Shown here in pieces: positions 52,970 to 63,417 of a DNA stretch of 64,000 bases. Each line of letters opens with the position of its first letter. Within the stretch, counting starts at the first letter, position 1. The notes under the pieces were generated by a model. That model saw only the letters and a program-made list of their open reading frames with translations. It had not been told where the DNA came from and searched no databases. This DNA is from Oxalobacteraceae bacterium OTU3CAMAD1. GTDB taxonomy: Bacteria; Pseudomonadota; Gammaproteobacteria; Burkholderiales; Burkholderiaceae_D. Both the position numbers and the translations under genes were made by a program. The stretch covers positions 6,200,001 through 6,264,000 of the forward strand of contig CP099650.1 of the NCBI GenBank assembly GCA_024123915.1, read 5' to 3'.

Positions 52970-55314
52970 AGTTTTTCTCCCAGACGTTTGCTCTCCCCGA
53001 CCTTGAGGTTGAGCGGTATGACCTTGTCGCCGTAACGTACCTTGCCGGCGCCCTCGCCCGCCGTGCGGCGTATCGTCGCCGATGCCAGCTTGCCGTTCTT
53101 CCACGCCAGATCGACCTCGTAGCCGCCGCGCGCGCGCAAGCCCTTGATCGAGCCGGTCGCCCAAGCCGACGGCAGCGCCGGCAGCAGGTGCAGCTCCCCC
53201 GTCTGCGACTGCAGCAACATCTCGCACATCGCGGCGGTGGCGCCGAAGTTACCGTCGATCTGAAACGGCGGATGCGCATCGAACATGTTGGCGTAGGTGC
53301 CGCCGGCGTTGTTCGATTCCGTGCCCTGGCCGCCCTGCTGCGCGGCGCGCGTGCCGGGCTTCGCCAGCTGCCCGCGCAGCATCTTGTGCGCGCGGTCGCC
53401 GTCCAGCAGGCGTGCCCAGAAAGCCGTCTTCCATGCCATCGACCAGCCGGTGCCGGCGTCGCCACGGCTCTCCAGCGACTTGCGGGCGGCGGCGGCCAGT
53501 TCAGGCGTCTTGGTCGGCGAGATCTGACGGCCCGGGAAGACGCCGAACAGATGCGACACGTGGCGATGCGTATCGCCCGGCTTGTCCAGCACCGGATCGT
53601 TCTTCTTCTCTTCCATCCACTCCAGCAGCTGGCCCCAGCTGCCGATGCGCGGCGCGGCCAGCCTGTCGCGCAGACCCGCTATCTGGTCGCGAAACTGAAC
53701 ATCACCCAACACATCCGCCGCATCGACGGTATTGTTGAACAAGTCCCAGATGATGGCCTGGTCGTAGGTCACGCCGTCCTCGATCGGGCCGTGCTCCGGC
53801 GACCATCCCAGCGGCGCGACCAGGCGGCCGTCGGGCAGCACCTTCAGATAGTCCTGCCAGAAGGCGACAGCCTCCTTCATCACCGGATAGGCGACTTCGC
53901 GCAAATACGTCTTGTCCTGCGTGTAGGCGTAGTGTTCCCAGAAATGCTGGGCATACCAGGCGTTGCCAGTCTTGTTCCAGATGTATCCCATGGCGCCGAA
54001 CGGATTGGACTCGGTGCGCAAGGTCCAGCCGCGGACCGGCTTGCCGGCGGCGCTGACGAAGGTTTCCTCCTTCTGCACCGCCTCGCCGCTCAGGTCCGGC
54101 GCGGCCATCACCACGGAGGAAGGATCTGCGATCGCCTTGGCCGCCGTGTCGGCGATCAGCTGGCGATACACCGGCGCCACGCCCTGCACGAAGTTCAGGA
54201 AAGGCAGCGCGTGTTCCGACAGGTTGGCCGGTTCCGCCGGCCAGTAGTTCATCTGGACGTTGATGTTGGTGTGGTAGTCCGATCTCCACGGCGGGTTGAG
54301 GTTGTTGTTCCACAGCCCTTGCAGGTTGGCCGGCAGCGAGCCGCGCGAGCTGGAGATCAGCAGGTAACGGCCATACTGGAAGAACTGTGCCTCCAGCTCC
54401 GGGTCCCTGCCCTCGGTCGTATAGGTCTCGATGCGCTGATCGGTCGGCAGTGCGCGCCGCGCCGCCGTGGCCGCGCCGAAGTCCACGCTCACGCGGTTGA
54501 ACTGCGCCTGAAAATCCTTGCGGTGTTCCGCCAGCAGCGCCGGCCACGGACGCGTCGCGGCGCCCACCTGGGCCGACACGCGCGCCAGCGGATGCTCGCC
54601 CTGGAACTTCTTCTCCGCATCGAGCACATAGCTGGTGCCGGCGCCGAGTATCAAGGTCACGGCGTCGCAGCCGGTGAAAGTGATCTTGTTGCCGTCAATG
54701 GCGATGGCGCCGCCCTCGTTCTGCACCTGCACCTGGCTGGCGTAGTCCATCGCGTTCGACGATGCATCGCCCTTGCCGCGCAGCGATCCGGTGGCAACGA
54801 TGCGATTGCCCAGCGCGTTGATCTGCGCGTCGTGCATGTCGGTCAGTTCGATCGAGCCGGTGTACTGGCCGCGCTTGTCGGCGGTCAGCCGCACCGCGAT
54901 CACCTGCGCCGGATAGCTGGCGAAGGCTTCGCGCTTGAACTTCACGCCCTTGTGCGTGTAGCTGACGCTGTGCAGGCTCTGGCCGATATCGAGCCGGCGC
55001 GAATAGTCGGTGGTGGCCTGGTCATGCCCCGGCAGGTTCACATACACGTCGCCGAACGGCTGATAGGAGCCCATGACCTTGTCGTCGCCGGTCCACAGCG
55101 TGATGTCGTTGAACTGGATGCGCTCGCGCGCCAGCTGGCCGAAGATCATGGCGCCGATACGGCCGTTACCGATCGGCAGCGCTTCGCGCTCCCACCCTTG
55201 CGGCGTATCGGGCGCCGCCTGTTTGTAGCGCAGCGTCAGATCCGGGGCCGCCGTCGCCGCGACGACGACCAACGCCGAGGATAAGAACAGTGTGGAGCGC
55301 AGCAAAATTTTCAT
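52966..55314 (-). CDS. Secreted GH95 alpha-L-fucosidase-like enzyme
   Basis: 782 residues with signal peptide ([23 protein letters not shown]). N-terminal beta domain begins [31 protein letters not shown], a signature of GH95. The barrel has [41 protein letters not shown] and a late [17 protein letters not shown], which contain the Asn/Asp/Glu residues used for fucose hydrolysis. It would remove alpha-1,2-fucose from galactose of xyloglucan. It starts at 55314, after a terminator-like hairpin that separates it from the GH31 gene. Confidence 0.93.
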   Translation of the reverse strand: MKILLRSTLFLSSALVVVAATAAPDLTLRYKQAAPDTPQGWEREALPIGNGRIGAMIFGQLARERIQFNDITLWTGDDKVMGSYQPFGDVYVNLPGHDQATTDYSRRLDIGQSLHSVSYTHKGVKFKREAFASYPAQVIAVRLTADKRGQYTGSIELTDMHDAQINALGNRIVATGSLRGKGDASSNAMDYASQVQVQNEGGAIAIDGNKITFTGCDAVTLILGAGTSYVLDAEKKFQGEHPLARVSAQVGAATRPWPALLAEHRKDFQAQFNRVSVDFGAATAARRALPTDQRIETYTTEGRDPELEAQFFQYGRYLLISSSRGSLPANLQGLWNNNLNPPWRSDYHTNINVQMNYWPAEPANLSEHALPFLNFVQGVAPVYRQLIADTAAKAIADPSSVVMAAPDLSGEAVQKEETFVSAAGKPVRGWTLRTESNPFGAMGYIWNKTGNAWYAQHFWEHYAYTQDKTYLREVAYPVMKEAVAFWQDYLKVLPDGRLVAPLGWSPEHGPIEDGVTYDQAIIWDLFNNTVDAADVLGDVQFRDQIAGLRDRLAAPRIGSWGQLLEWMEEKKNDPVLDKPGDTHRHVSHLFGVFPGRQISPTKTPELAAAARKSLESRGDAGTGWSMAWKTAFWARLLDGDRAHKMLRGQLAKPGTRAAQQGGQGTESNNAGGTYANMFDAHPPFQIDGNFGATAAMCEMLLQSQTGELHLLPALPSAWATGSIKGLRARGGYEVDLAWKNGKLASATIRRTAGEGAGKVRYGDKVIPLNLKVGESKRLGEKL

Positions 55315-55335
55315 GAATATTTTCTTGTAAAACGA

Positions 55336-55374
55336 AACAAAAACGGCGGAGGCGGCATGTACCGCCCCCGCCGT
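55336..55374 (-). terminator. Terminator or attenuator between the GH31 and GH95 genes
   Basis: On the minus strand ACGGCGGGGGCGG and CCGCCTCCGCCGT pair with one mismatch around TACATG, followed by TTTTTGTTTCG. It would lower transcription of the GH95-GH2 part relative to the receptor-GH35-GH31 part. Confidence 0.7.
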
Positions 55375-55402
55375 CATCGAGGAATCATCGTCAGTGCGGC
55401 AA

Positions 55403-58279
55403 TCAGCGCTTGACGGTGACCGCCTTGCCTTCGTAGCTTACCGTCTTGTCGGCGGCGTCGAAGTTGTCCGAGCTCGAAACACCAGGCTTGATGAAGCGAA
55501 CCTTGAACTCGCGCTTGGCGACCATGCCCTTGTACTGGCCAATGCGCTCGCCGATGGTGACGGTGCCGGTCTTGTCGTTGTAGCTCAGCGGAATACGCGT
55601 GAACTCGTTACGCATGTAGGCATTCGACACGCCGTCATCCTCGTACAGGCTGAACTTGCCGTCCGCGCCGGTGTAGATGTTCAGCGTGATCGGCGCGTCC
55701 GGCTTCTCGTCGACGTACTGCGTCACTGGACCCAGCGGCAGGATCGCGCCGGCTTTCACCAGCAGCGGCATGCGGGTTTCAGGCGCCTTGATCGAGGTCT
55801 TGGTGCCGCCTTTGTGCACTTCGCCGGTATAGAAGTCATACCAGTTGGCGCCCTTCGGCATGTAGACGCTACGCTCGCGCGCACCGTAGACGTACACCGG
55901 AGCGACCATCAGATTGTGGCCGAACAGGTACTGGTCGGCGATGTTCTTGACCGCGTCGTCCTTCGGGAAGTCCATCACCAGACCGCGCATGATGGTGCCC
56001 GATTCGTGGTGGGTGGTCGCGGCGGTCGAGTAAATGTACGGCATCATGCGATAGCGCAGTTTGTCGTACCAGACCATCGAGTCGCGCATCGGCGAGCCTT
56101 CAGGCGAAATCTCGTGGATCTCGCGCTTGACCACTTCGCCGTGGGAGCGGAACAGCGGCGACAACGCGCCGAACTGCCACCAGCGCAGATTCAGCTCGCG
56201 CCATTCCTTCATGTCCTCCGGCTTGGCTTTGACCGCCGCGACAGCGCGATTCTCCTGCGCGGTGCCGGTGGCGCCGTCCTGGAAGCGCTCTTCCTGCGCG
56301 TAGCCGCCGATATCGTGCGTCCAGTTCGGGATACCCGACATCGAGATGCTCACGCCGGCCGAGATCTGATCGTACAGATTGTTCCAGCGGCCGACGGTAT
56401 CGCCGCTCCACAGGGCGGTGGCGTTGCGCTGGATGCCCGCGAAACCGGAACGCGACAGGATGAACTGGCGCTTCTCCGGCTGGTCGTTTTTCAGACCCTG
56501 GTAGAAGCCCTCGGTATGCACCAGGCTATACGGGTTGAAGGTGATTTCGCCGGCGCCGTAAACGGTCGGTCCGATCAGCTTCTTGAAGTCTTCCAGGCGG
56601 GTGTTCGACAGCACGTCAGGCTCGGTGTTGTCCATCCACCAGGCGTCGAAGCCCAGGTCGACCAGCTTGGACTTCATCTGGCGATAGTACATCTCGCGCG
56701 CGCCCTTGGTGTACGGATCGTAGTGGCTGTTCTTGTAGCCAGGGCCAACCCAGTCAAGATCGCCGTTTTCGACGTTCTTGGTCCACATGTAGCCCTTCGA
56801 CGCGAGCTCCTTGTAGTTGGCGGTGTTGTCGTAGAACTTACCCCAGATCGAAATCATGATGCGGGCGTTGTTCTTGTGGACCTCGTCCACCAGGCCTTTA
56901 GGATCCGGGAAGCGCTGTTTGTCGAAGTCGTGCGAACCCCAGCCGTCTTGCGGCCAGTAGAACCAGTCCTGCACCATGGCGTCGACCGGCCAGCCCTGCT
57001 TGCGGTACTCCTTCAACACGCCGAGCAGCTGCTCCTGCGTCTCGTAACGCTGGCGCGACTGCCACAGGCCGTAGGACCACTTCGGCATCATCGGCGCCTG
57101 GCCCGTCAGATGACGGTAGCCGGCGATGACGTTGTCGATGCTGGTCTCGCCGTTGACGACGTAATAGTTGATGCTCTGCGCGACTTCCGACGAGAAGGTC
57201 AGCGAGTGGCGCTCAGGCGCCGGCAGCGGATCGTTGTGGGTCATGGCGATCATGCCGCCCGACGGTTTCCATTCCAGGTGCAGCTTGACCGGCTTGCCCG
57301 CTTCGAACTTCTGCTCGAAGTTGTGGTACCAAGGATTCCAGCTCTGGCGCCACACGTCCATGACTTCCTTGCCGTCCATGGTCAGCTTGGCGTAGTCCGA
57401 CGAATACATCTGCATCTTGTGCACACCGGCCTTGTCGGACGTCAGCGTGCCTTCCCACACCACCTTGACGCCTTTGGCCGTCTTCGGATCGCCCGCTTCT
57501 TTCGGCCAGTTCTCGGCAACGTCCTTCAGGTATTGGAAATCGATGTCTTTTTCCTGGCGCGTCAGCACCAGTTTATCGTTGACGTAGTAGCGCGCGGTCA
57601 GGCCGCCGGCCTTGCCTTCGGCATCGACCAGTTTCAGGTCGCGGCTCAGGAAGCCGTATGGCTTGGCGTCGCCGAAGCGCGAGATCGAATTGTTATCCCA
57701 CAAAACGCCGTAGTTCTTGTCCGAGACGACGAACGGCACCGCGATGACCATATTGTGCTGCATCAGCAGCACGTCTTCGCCGTTCAGGTTCATCTGGCCG
57801 TTCTGGTGCTGGCCCAAGCCGTAGTACGCGTCCTTGGTGCCGTGGTTGAAGCCCTGCTTGACCGCCATGAACGGCTTGCCGCCGACATCGACGGGCGACA
57901 TGCTTTCCGAGGCCTGGCTCAGGAAAGCCTTGCCGGCCGCGTTGAAGAACTGCACCTGGCCGGTCGCCAGCGACACCGCCACCGAGATTTTCTTGGCCTT
58001 GAGCGTGACCTTGTCCTTGCCCGAAGCGGTGACGCTGAAGATACCGCTAACAGGTGCGGCCACCGTCATCAGCGATGGGGTCAGCTCCTTGCCTTCCTTG
58101 TCGGTCTTGACGACGTGGATGATGTTGTCGCTCATGACTTCCAGGCGCACTTCCTTGGCGCCCGAATCCGGCTTGACCACCACGCCGGTGGAGGTTTTCT
58201 CAAACGTGCCGGCCAGGGCCTGGCCGGACATCATCACCGCCAGGCACGAAGCCGCCGGTACTATCGCTTTGAATCGCAT
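55403..58279 (-). CDS. Secreted GH31 alpha-xylosidase-like enzyme with PA14 insert
   Basis: 958 residues with signal peptide ending ALAG. The GH31 N-domain ([15 protein letters not shown]) is followed by a PA14-type insert at about residues 225-345 (YYVNDKL, then [20 protein letters not shown]). The barrel has [15 protein letters not shown] and [15 protein letters not shown], where the Asp after Met is the nucleophile. A PA14 insert in GH31 is known from the xyloglucan-specific alpha-xylosidase of Cellvibrio japonicus (Xyl31A), so alpha-xylosidase activity on xyloglucan oligosaccharides is the best guess. AGGAG lies 8 nt before the ATG, 23 bp after GH35. Confidence 0.94.
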   Translation of the reverse strand: MRFKAIVPAASCLAVMMSGQALAGTFEKTSTGVVVKPDSGAKEVRLEVMSDNIIHVVKTDKEGKELTPSLMTVAAPVSGIFSVTASGKDKVTLKAKKISVAVSLATGQVQFFNAAGKAFLSQASESMSPVDVGGKPFMAVKQGFNHGTKDAYYGLGQHQNGQMNLNGEDVLLMQHNMVIAVPFVVSDKNYGVLWDNNSISRFGDAKPYGFLSRDLKLVDAEGKAGGLTARYYVNDKLVLTRQEKDIDFQYLKDVAENWPKEAGDPKTAKGVKVVWEGTLTSDKAGVHKMQMYSSDYAKLTMDGKEVMDVWRQSWNPWYHNFEQKFEAGKPVKLHLEWKPSGGMIAMTHNDPLPAPERHSLTFSSEVAQSINYYVVNGETSIDNVIAGYRHLTGQAPMMPKWSYGLWQSRQRYETQEQLLGVLKEYRKQGWPVDAMVQDWFYWPQDGWGSHDFDKQRFPDPKGLVDEVHKNNARIMISIWGKFYDNTANYKELASKGYMWTKNVENGDLDWVGPGYKNSHYDPYTKGAREMYYRQMKSKLVDLGFDAWWMDNTEPDVLSNTRLEDFKKLIGPTVYGAGEITFNPYSLVHTEGFYQGLKNDQPEKRQFILSRSGFAGIQRNATALWSGDTVGRWNNLYDQISAGVSISMSGIPNWTHDIGGYAQEERFQDGATGTAQENRAVAAVKAKPEDMKEWRELNLRWWQFGALSPLFRSHGEVVKREIHEISPEGSPMRDSMVWYDKLRYRMMPYIYSTAATTHHESGTIMRGLVMDFPKDDAVKNIADQYLFGHNLMVAPVYVYGARERSVYMPKGANWYDFYTGEVHKGGTKTSIKAPETRMPLLVKAGAILPLGPVTQYVDEKPDAPITLNIYTGADGKFSLYEDDGVSNAYMRNEFTRIPLSYNDKTGTVTIGERIGQYKGMVAKREFKVRFIKPGVSSSDNFDAADKTVSYEGKAVTVKR

Positions 58280-58302
58280 TCTCTATCTCCTGTTTTTTTT
58301 AC

Positions 58303-59949
58303 TCAGTACGTACCGACTTTGACCTTCAACACCACCGGCTTGCCGGTCAGATTGAGGCCGTAGTCCGTCTGGTCGCCATTCCAGTTGCGTTCCATGATCC
58401 ATTTACCGGATGGATCATAATACCCTTCCTCGACGCGCGCCCACATGGTTGGTTTGCCGTCCGCGTGGTCGATCTTTACGCGCGCATGCTGGCCGACGAT
58501 GATGAACTCATTGTCGGCGATCTGTGCGATCGCCACGCCACCGTTGGGCTTCTCGGTGCCGGCCGGCAGGTCCTTCACTTCCTTGAAATACTCACGTTCG
58601 CCGAACTGCCATTCGCGGAACGAGATCGTGCCCTTCCAACCCTTCATCGCGATGGTCTGCGTCGCGCGGTCGTCGCCCTCGGCCACGCCGTAGGTGCGGC
58701 CCTCGAAGGCCCACTTGGACCACTGGCGCTCCATCGGCCGGAAGGCCGAATAGATTTTGCCATACGGCTCGACCATGGTCTTGTCGGTGGCCTTGTGACC
58801 GAGCGGGAAATTGCTGTAGTCCGCGTAGTCGATGCCGAACGGCGAGAAGTTGATCGCGCCGCGGCCAAGCACCAGGTAAGCGTAGCGCACGTACTCGGCG
58901 GCGTTGCTCATCTCCGGCACGGCCAGCGCATTGTCCGGACGCTGGAACTTGTCGAGCGTGGCGGCGAACTTCTTCGATTCCGGGTTGTAGATATCGGGCG
59001 CGGCGAAATCGATCGCCGGCGCCGCCGCTTTATAAATGTCGATCACGTCGAAGGTCGGGCCGCCGCTGGCGAAGTTCTTGTTCCACGGCTTGAGCGGTTC
59101 TTCCAGCGGATCGCGCACGGCGTTGTTGACGTACATCGGCAGGTTGTAGACCGCGCGGCCCGCCTTTGCAATGTCGCCGATGTAGCTCGCGATCGAATAC
59201 GCGTGGAAGTACTCGTCGGCGTAGTCGCCGTAAACCTGCTTCCAGGTGCCGCTGGCGGCCAGCGCCACCGGCGATTTCTTACGTTTCAATACCGCTTCGG
59301 GCACCGGCTGGTTGAACAGCGCCTCGGCCTTGGGACCGTAGTCGCGCGCGAAGCCATAGGTGCCCACTTCATTCTGGACCTGCATCATGATGACGGTGCG
59401 GTGCGCCTCGTCGATCTTTTTGATGTGCGTCATCAGCGCGACGAACGCCTTCTTGTCGGCCTTTAGCGTCTCTTCGCCTTGCGGCGACAGGCAGTAAATC
59501 GGCTTGCCTTCCTTGTCCAGCATGCGCGGGAAGCGGGCGTTGTTGAACTTGACCCACTCCGGCGCGTAATTGGCGCCGGTGTTTTTCCAGGTGCCGAACC
59601 ACAGCAGCACCAGGCGCACCTTATTCTTCCGCGCCTCGGCCACGAGGGTATCGACGTAACTGAAATCGAACTTGCCTTCCACCTGCTCGATCTGTTCCCA
59701 TGCGACCGGGATCTCGAGGGTGTTGGCGTTCATGTCCTTGATCGCCGCCCACACCTTGTTCAGTGCAAGCGGATAGTTACTCGAGTTCTGCGCCTGCCCC
59801 CCGAACATGACAAAAGGCGCGCCGTCCACCATCAAGGCGTGACGGCCATCCTTTTGCACCAGTTCGGGGATAGGCGCGGCCGCCGCGCCAGCTGCGGCCA
59901 ACATAACAAAACCAAAAGAGCTTACAAGCTGGCGGGCGGTAATCTTCAT
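58303..59949 (-). CDS. Secreted GH35 beta-galactosidase with DUF5597-type C-terminus
   Basis: 548 residues with signal peptide (MKITARQLVSSFGFVMLAAAGAAA). The GH35 barrel has FGGQAQNSSNYPLALNKVW, NTLEIPVAWEQIEQVEGKFDFSY, VQNEVGTYG (acid/base Glu) and LAVPEMSNAAEYVRYAYL (nucleophile Glu). The C-terminal part resembles DUF5597. A GH35 of this form (Bgl35A) sits with Xyl31A, Afc95A and a TonB receptor in the xyloglucan locus of C. japonicus. It should release galactose from xyloglucan side chains. The gene starts 14 bp after the receptor stop. Confidence 0.93.
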   Translation of the reverse strand: MKITARQLVSSFGFVMLAAAGAAAAPIPELVQKDGRHALMVDGAPFVMFGGQAQNSSNYPLALNKVWAAIKDMNANTLEIPVAWEQIEQVEGKFDFSYVDTLVAEARKNKVRLVLLWFGTWKNTGANYAPEWVKFNNARFPRMLDKEGKPIYCLSPQGEETLKADKKAFVALMTHIKKIDEAHRTVIMMQVQNEVGTYGFARDYGPKAEALFNQPVPEAVLKRKKSPVALAASGTWKQVYGDYADEYFHAYSIASYIGDIAKAGRAVYNLPMYVNNAVRDPLEEPLKPWNKNFASGGPTFDVIDIYKAAAPAIDFAAPDIYNPESKKFAATLDKFQRPDNALAVPEMSNAAEYVRYAYLVLGRGAINFSPFGIDYADYSNFPLGHKATDKTMVEPYGKIYSAFRPMERQWSKWAFEGRTYGVAEGDDRATQTIAMKGWKGTISFREWQFGEREYFKEVKDLPAGTEKPNGGVAIAQIADNEFIIVGQHARVKIDHADGKPTMWARVEEGYYDPSGKWIMERNWNGDQTDYGLNLTGKPVVLKVKVGTY

Positions 59950-59963
59950 GCAGTCTGGTTTCC

Positions 59964-62900
59964 TTAGTCGAAGTTGTAGCTCACGCGAGCGGTGTAGCGC
60001 GGGCCCGACGAGAACCATGCGCGGCCCATCATACCGATGTTTTGCTGCATCAGGACCTTGTACTTGGAGTCGGTGATGTTCTGGGCTTCCAGACCGATCT
60101 GAATACGCTCGTTGATCTTGTACGACACGGAGGCATCGGCCTGGCCGTAGTCGTCCGCCCAAGTCGGCAGACCCCAGGCGACGTTACGCTGGCCGAAGGT
60201 GGCGCTGGCCGGATTGGTGTCCGTGCCGTCGGTACCCTGGGTGCCGTTCACGTTGACCGCCTGCAGGCTCTTCGAACGCCAGTTGTAGGCCAGGCGCGCC
60301 GACCATGGACCCTTGTCGTACATCAGGGCGATGTTGTACGAACGACGGGACAGGTTTTCCAGCGGCAGATTGCCGAAGGTGGTGCCGTTGGTGTCGCAAC
60401 CGTTCAGGTTCAGGTTCAGGTTGGCCGCGCCACCGCCGCTGCCGGTGCAGTACTGCTGGAACACGCCGTTGTACAGGGTGCGCTCGCTGTCGACGAAGGT
60501 GAAGTTACCCTGCAGGCCAAGGCCCGACCAGGCGCCAGGCAACTTGTCGAAGTACTGCTGGTAAGCCAGCTCGAAACCACGTGCGCGGCCCTTGGCGCCG
60601 TTGACCGGTGCGGTGGTGATGAAGTTGTATCCCCGTCCGGTGACATCGGTCAGCTGGAACGCGGTGGTCTGGTTGACGATGACGTCCTTCAGGCGCTTGT
60701 TGAACACGGCCAGGGTGAACGAACCAACCGGCGAGAAGTACCACTCGGCGGTCAGGTCGAGCTGCTTGGCGGTGATCGGACGCAGGTTCGGATTGCCCTT
60801 GGCTTCACCGGAGTAGGTGATGCTGTTGACGGTGCCGTTGGCGGCGACGTCGGCGCTCTGGCTCAAGGTCGTGTAACCCTGCAGCTGCGACGGGTCCGGA
60901 CGCGACATCGCGCCGGCGTAGGCGAAGCGGAACTGCAGCGTGTCGCTGGCTTTCATCCGCAGGTTCAGGCTAGGCAGCCAGTTGTGGTACGAGTTCTCGA
61001 AGGTGTCCGCGCGGGAGAAGCTATTGAACACCGGGATCGCCGGGTTGCTAGGCGCGGTCGAGTTGAACACCGTGTAGCCGCTGGCGGTGGAATCGGTCTT
61101 CACATAGCGCAGGCCGACGTTACCGTCGATCGGGAACTTCAGGTCGTCGAAGCCGAAGCGGGTTTGCGTGTACAGCGCCTTGGTCTTCTCGCTTTGCGAG
61201 TTGCGACCGGCCGGGTCGCCGCCGAAGGTGGCTGCCTTCCATGGCGTGCAGGTGTTGGTCTGCTGGCCGGCGGCGGCCAGCGTGGCGTTCTTCTCTGCGC
61301 ACAGGATATCGTGGTAGGAGTGCAGCGTGGCGTAGCTCGATGGGTAGCCCTGCGACAGCGAGGAGTTCGGGAACACCACGGCCGGCACGCTCATTTTACC
61401 GTTGAAGAAGTTATCGAAGGCGTGGGTCGAGGTATTGCCCGAGAAACGCGGATCGCCCAGGTAGGCCAGACCACTGATCTCGCCCTGCCATGGCTGGGTG
61501 ACGGCGGCCCAGTTGTAGCTCGGGTTGGAGTTCTCGGTGATCGAATCACGGTTGGTCATGCGCGCACCGAACTTGATGTCGCGGAAGATCGGGTGGTCGA
61601 AGTCGTATTTCAGATCGATTTTGCCCGCATCCGAATCGGCCTTGGCGCGATCCAGGTGCTCCATCGTGAACGCCCAGTAGTAGTTGTTCGGATTGGCCAG
61701 GTTGGCGCGGTCGGCTGCGTCGAAGATGATGTTCGGCAGGCTGCCCGACAGGTCCAGCTGTTCCTTCGGCATTCTCAGGCCGGTGGCCACAGTCGAATCG
61801 ACGCTCTCGGTGTTGGCGCGGATGCGCTGCAGATCGGTGGTGATGGTCCAGCGATCGTTCGGGCGCCAGCGCATGTTCCACGACACGTCGGTGGTGTCGG
61901 ACTTGCGCCACGCGGTACGGGTGTCATTGTTGAAGTTGATGCCGCCGTCGGCCGGATCGCTCAGCGTGCCGCTGATGAAGGTGCCGTTGTCGGCGTACTT
62001 GCCGTTCGCGACCTGGATGTTGTAAGGGCTCGACTGGGCGAAGATCGCCTGCTCGTCCCAGGTCATCTTGTACTTCGATTTGAAGTAGGTCAGGCCGGTG
62101 GTGATCTCGCTGTTCGGCTTCCACTGCAACGCGCCGTACGCGCCTTCGCGGGTGCGGTCGAAGTTCAGCGAACGCCATTGCGCGCCCTTCGGCACGTAGA
62201 CGGTGCGGCCAGGCTCGATGTCGTTGCGCGGGTAGTACGGCTCGACCTGGATCGCGTCGGTGCGGGTGGCAGATTCCGAGTAGGCCAGGTCGATCAGGGC
62301 GCCGACTTCACCGAACGGGGTTTTCCAGCGGTTCGAGACCATGCCCGAACCCGATGGCGATGCTTTGCCCTTGCGCAGTTCGGAGTAGGTCTCCGAGCCG
62401 CTGATGGAGGCCTTGAAGCCCTTGTAATCGAACGGCATCGCGGTGCGCAGGTTGATCAGGCCACCGATGGCGCCCTCCACCTGTTCCGCCGACGGGTTCT
62501 TGTAGATGTCGACGCCGGCCATCAGCTCTGGCGGCACGTCTTCGAAGTTGAGCGAGCGGCCACCGTTGGCGGAAAACGAATCGCGGCCATTGAGTTCCGA
62601 GCGCACGTAGCTCAAGCCACGCACGGACACGCCCGAGCCTTCGACCGAGAAGTGATCCGGGTCGGCGCGCGACATGGCGCGGTCGATGGTCACGCCGGAG
62701 ACGCGCTGCAGCACCTCGGTGACCGAGCGGTCCGGCAGCTTGCCGATATCGTCGGCGGAGATCGAGTCGACCACCTCGTCGGCGTTCTGTTTGATTTTCT
62801 GGGCCGACTGCAGCGCCGCGCGCTGGCCGGTGATGACCACGGCCACCGGCGCCGCGGCTGGCGCCGGAGTGTCGGATTGTGCGGCCGGAGCCTGGGCGGT

Positions 62901-62981
62901 CTGCGCGTGCGAAGCACCGCTGGCCATCATCGCCATCTGGGCCAGGCCCAGTGCGATCGCTGTCTTTTTAAACTGTTTCAT
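59964..62981 (-). CDS. TonB-dependent outer-membrane receptor for glycans
   Basis: 1005 residues with signal peptide (MKQFKKTAIALGLAQMAMMASGASHA). A Pro/Ala linker precedes VVITGQRAALQSAQKIKQNADEVVDSI and the plug (DDIGKLPDRSVTEVLQRVSGVTIDR). The barrel ends in an aromatic residue run (TARVSYNFD, final Asp after Phe). This is the long Caulobacter-type receptor used for oligosaccharides. It is the first gene of the run receptor-GH35-GH31-GH95-GH2. GGAGAG lies 8 nt before the ATG. Probable role: uptake of large xyloglucan oligosaccharides. Confidence 0.94.
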   Translation of the reverse strand: MKQFKKTAIALGLAQMAMMASGASHAQTAQAPAAQSDTPAPAAAPVAVVITGQRAALQSAQKIKQNADEVVDSISADDIGKLPDRSVTEVLQRVSGVTIDRAMSRADPDHFSVEGSGVSVRGLSYVRSELNGRDSFSANGGRSLNFEDVPPELMAGVDIYKNPSAEQVEGAIGGLINLRTAMPFDYKGFKASISGSETYSELRKGKASPSGSGMVSNRWKTPFGEVGALIDLAYSESATRTDAIQVEPYYPRNDIEPGRTVYVPKGAQWRSLNFDRTREGAYGALQWKPNSEITTGLTYFKSKYKMTWDEQAIFAQSSPYNIQVANGKYADNGTFISGTLSDPADGGINFNNDTRTAWRKSDTTDVSWNMRWRPNDRWTITTDLQRIRANTESVDSTVATGLRMPKEQLDLSGSLPNIIFDAADRANLANPNNYYWAFTMEHLDRAKADSDAGKIDLKYDFDHPIFRDIKFGARMTNRDSITENSNPSYNWAAVTQPWQGEISGLAYLGDPRFSGNTSTHAFDNFFNGKMSVPAVVFPNSSLSQGYPSSYATLHSYHDILCAEKNATLAAAGQQTNTCTPWKAATFGGDPAGRNSQSEKTKALYTQTRFGFDDLKFPIDGNVGLRYVKTDSTASGYTVFNSTAPSNPAIPVFNSFSRADTFENSYHNWLPSLNLRMKASDTLQFRFAYAGAMSRPDPSQLQGYTTLSQSADVAANGTVNSITYSGEAKGNPNLRPITAKQLDLTAEWYFSPVGSFTLAVFNKRLKDVIVNQTTAFQLTDVTGRGYNFITTAPVNGAKGRARGFELAYQQYFDKLPGAWSGLGLQGNFTFVDSERTLYNGVFQQYCTGSGGGAANLNLNLNGCDTNGTTFGNLPLENLSRRSYNIALMYDKGPWSARLAYNWRSKSLQAVNVNGTQGTDGTDTNPASATFGQRNVAWGLPTWADDYGQADASVSYKINERIQIGLEAQNITDSKYKVLMQQNIGMMGRAWFSSGPRYTARVSYNFD

Positions 62982-63417
62982 GTTACGCTCTCCAAAAGGT
63001 ATACGAATTTTTCATAGCTCTTAGGCTATTTGTTATTGGTGCTTTTCAGCGGCACTTGGGACTAGCCTGGGGTGGGTGATTCCGAACGCGGGACGAACGA
63101 CACCCGCAGGCGCCACAAGGCGCGGTTGTTTGATCTTCATTGGGACGTCTCGCTCTTTAATATTTTTTTTCGTTCTGGCTTTACTGGCAGGGTGCCAAGG
63201 CCACACGATGATATGCAAACATTTTGCAAGTTACGCAAAAGTGTGGCAATTGCGAAATTCACCAAGCGGCGGAATGATAATCCGCAAGCGTCGCGTACTT
63301 TCGACAAACTCTCACACAAACCCGAACACACCCCCTCAGAAAACAACACCCGTAAACGACAACGCGGCCCGTCGTTGCGGGCCGCGTGCTGGTGAAACCG
63401 GACTCAGCTATTCAAAC
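62982..63417. other. Intergenic regulatory region of the glycan locus, with an operator-like inverted repeat
   Basis: 436 bp, AT-rich in its middle, between the receptor ATG and the xylH stop. TGCAAA-CAT-TTTGCA (63214-63228) is a perfect 6-bp-arm inverted repeat and is close to TTGCGTAAC and GCAATTGCG half-sites, a good place for a LacI- or ROK-type sugar regulator. On the minus strand TTGCGT and CATATC lie 17 bp apart and could be a weak promoter. No gene with a convincing start was found in it. Confidence 0.45.
63362..63387 (-). terminator. Possible terminator of the xylH transcript
   Basis: ACGCGGCCCG and CGGGCCGCGT form a 10-bp perfect stem with a 6-nt loop, 30 nt after the xylH stop. 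The following minus-strand sequence (TGTCGTTTACGG) has only a weak T-run, so termination may be partial. Confidence 0.45.

Noticed and set aside
53188..55284. 698-codon frame on the plus strand
   Set aside because: Antisense shadow of the GH95 gene.
55394..58363. 989-codon frame on the plus strand
   Set aside because: Antisense to the GH31 gene, no domain, Arg/Val/His-rich composition typical of GC-rich antisense frames.
60042..63017. 991-codon frame on the plus strand
   Set aside because: Antisense to the TonB receptor with no recognisable domains; the receptor frame has signal peptide, plug and barrel end.
63137..63349. 70-codon minus-strand frame between xylH and the TonB receptor
   Set aside because: No ribosome site, no family pattern, and it covers the likely promoter and operator region.
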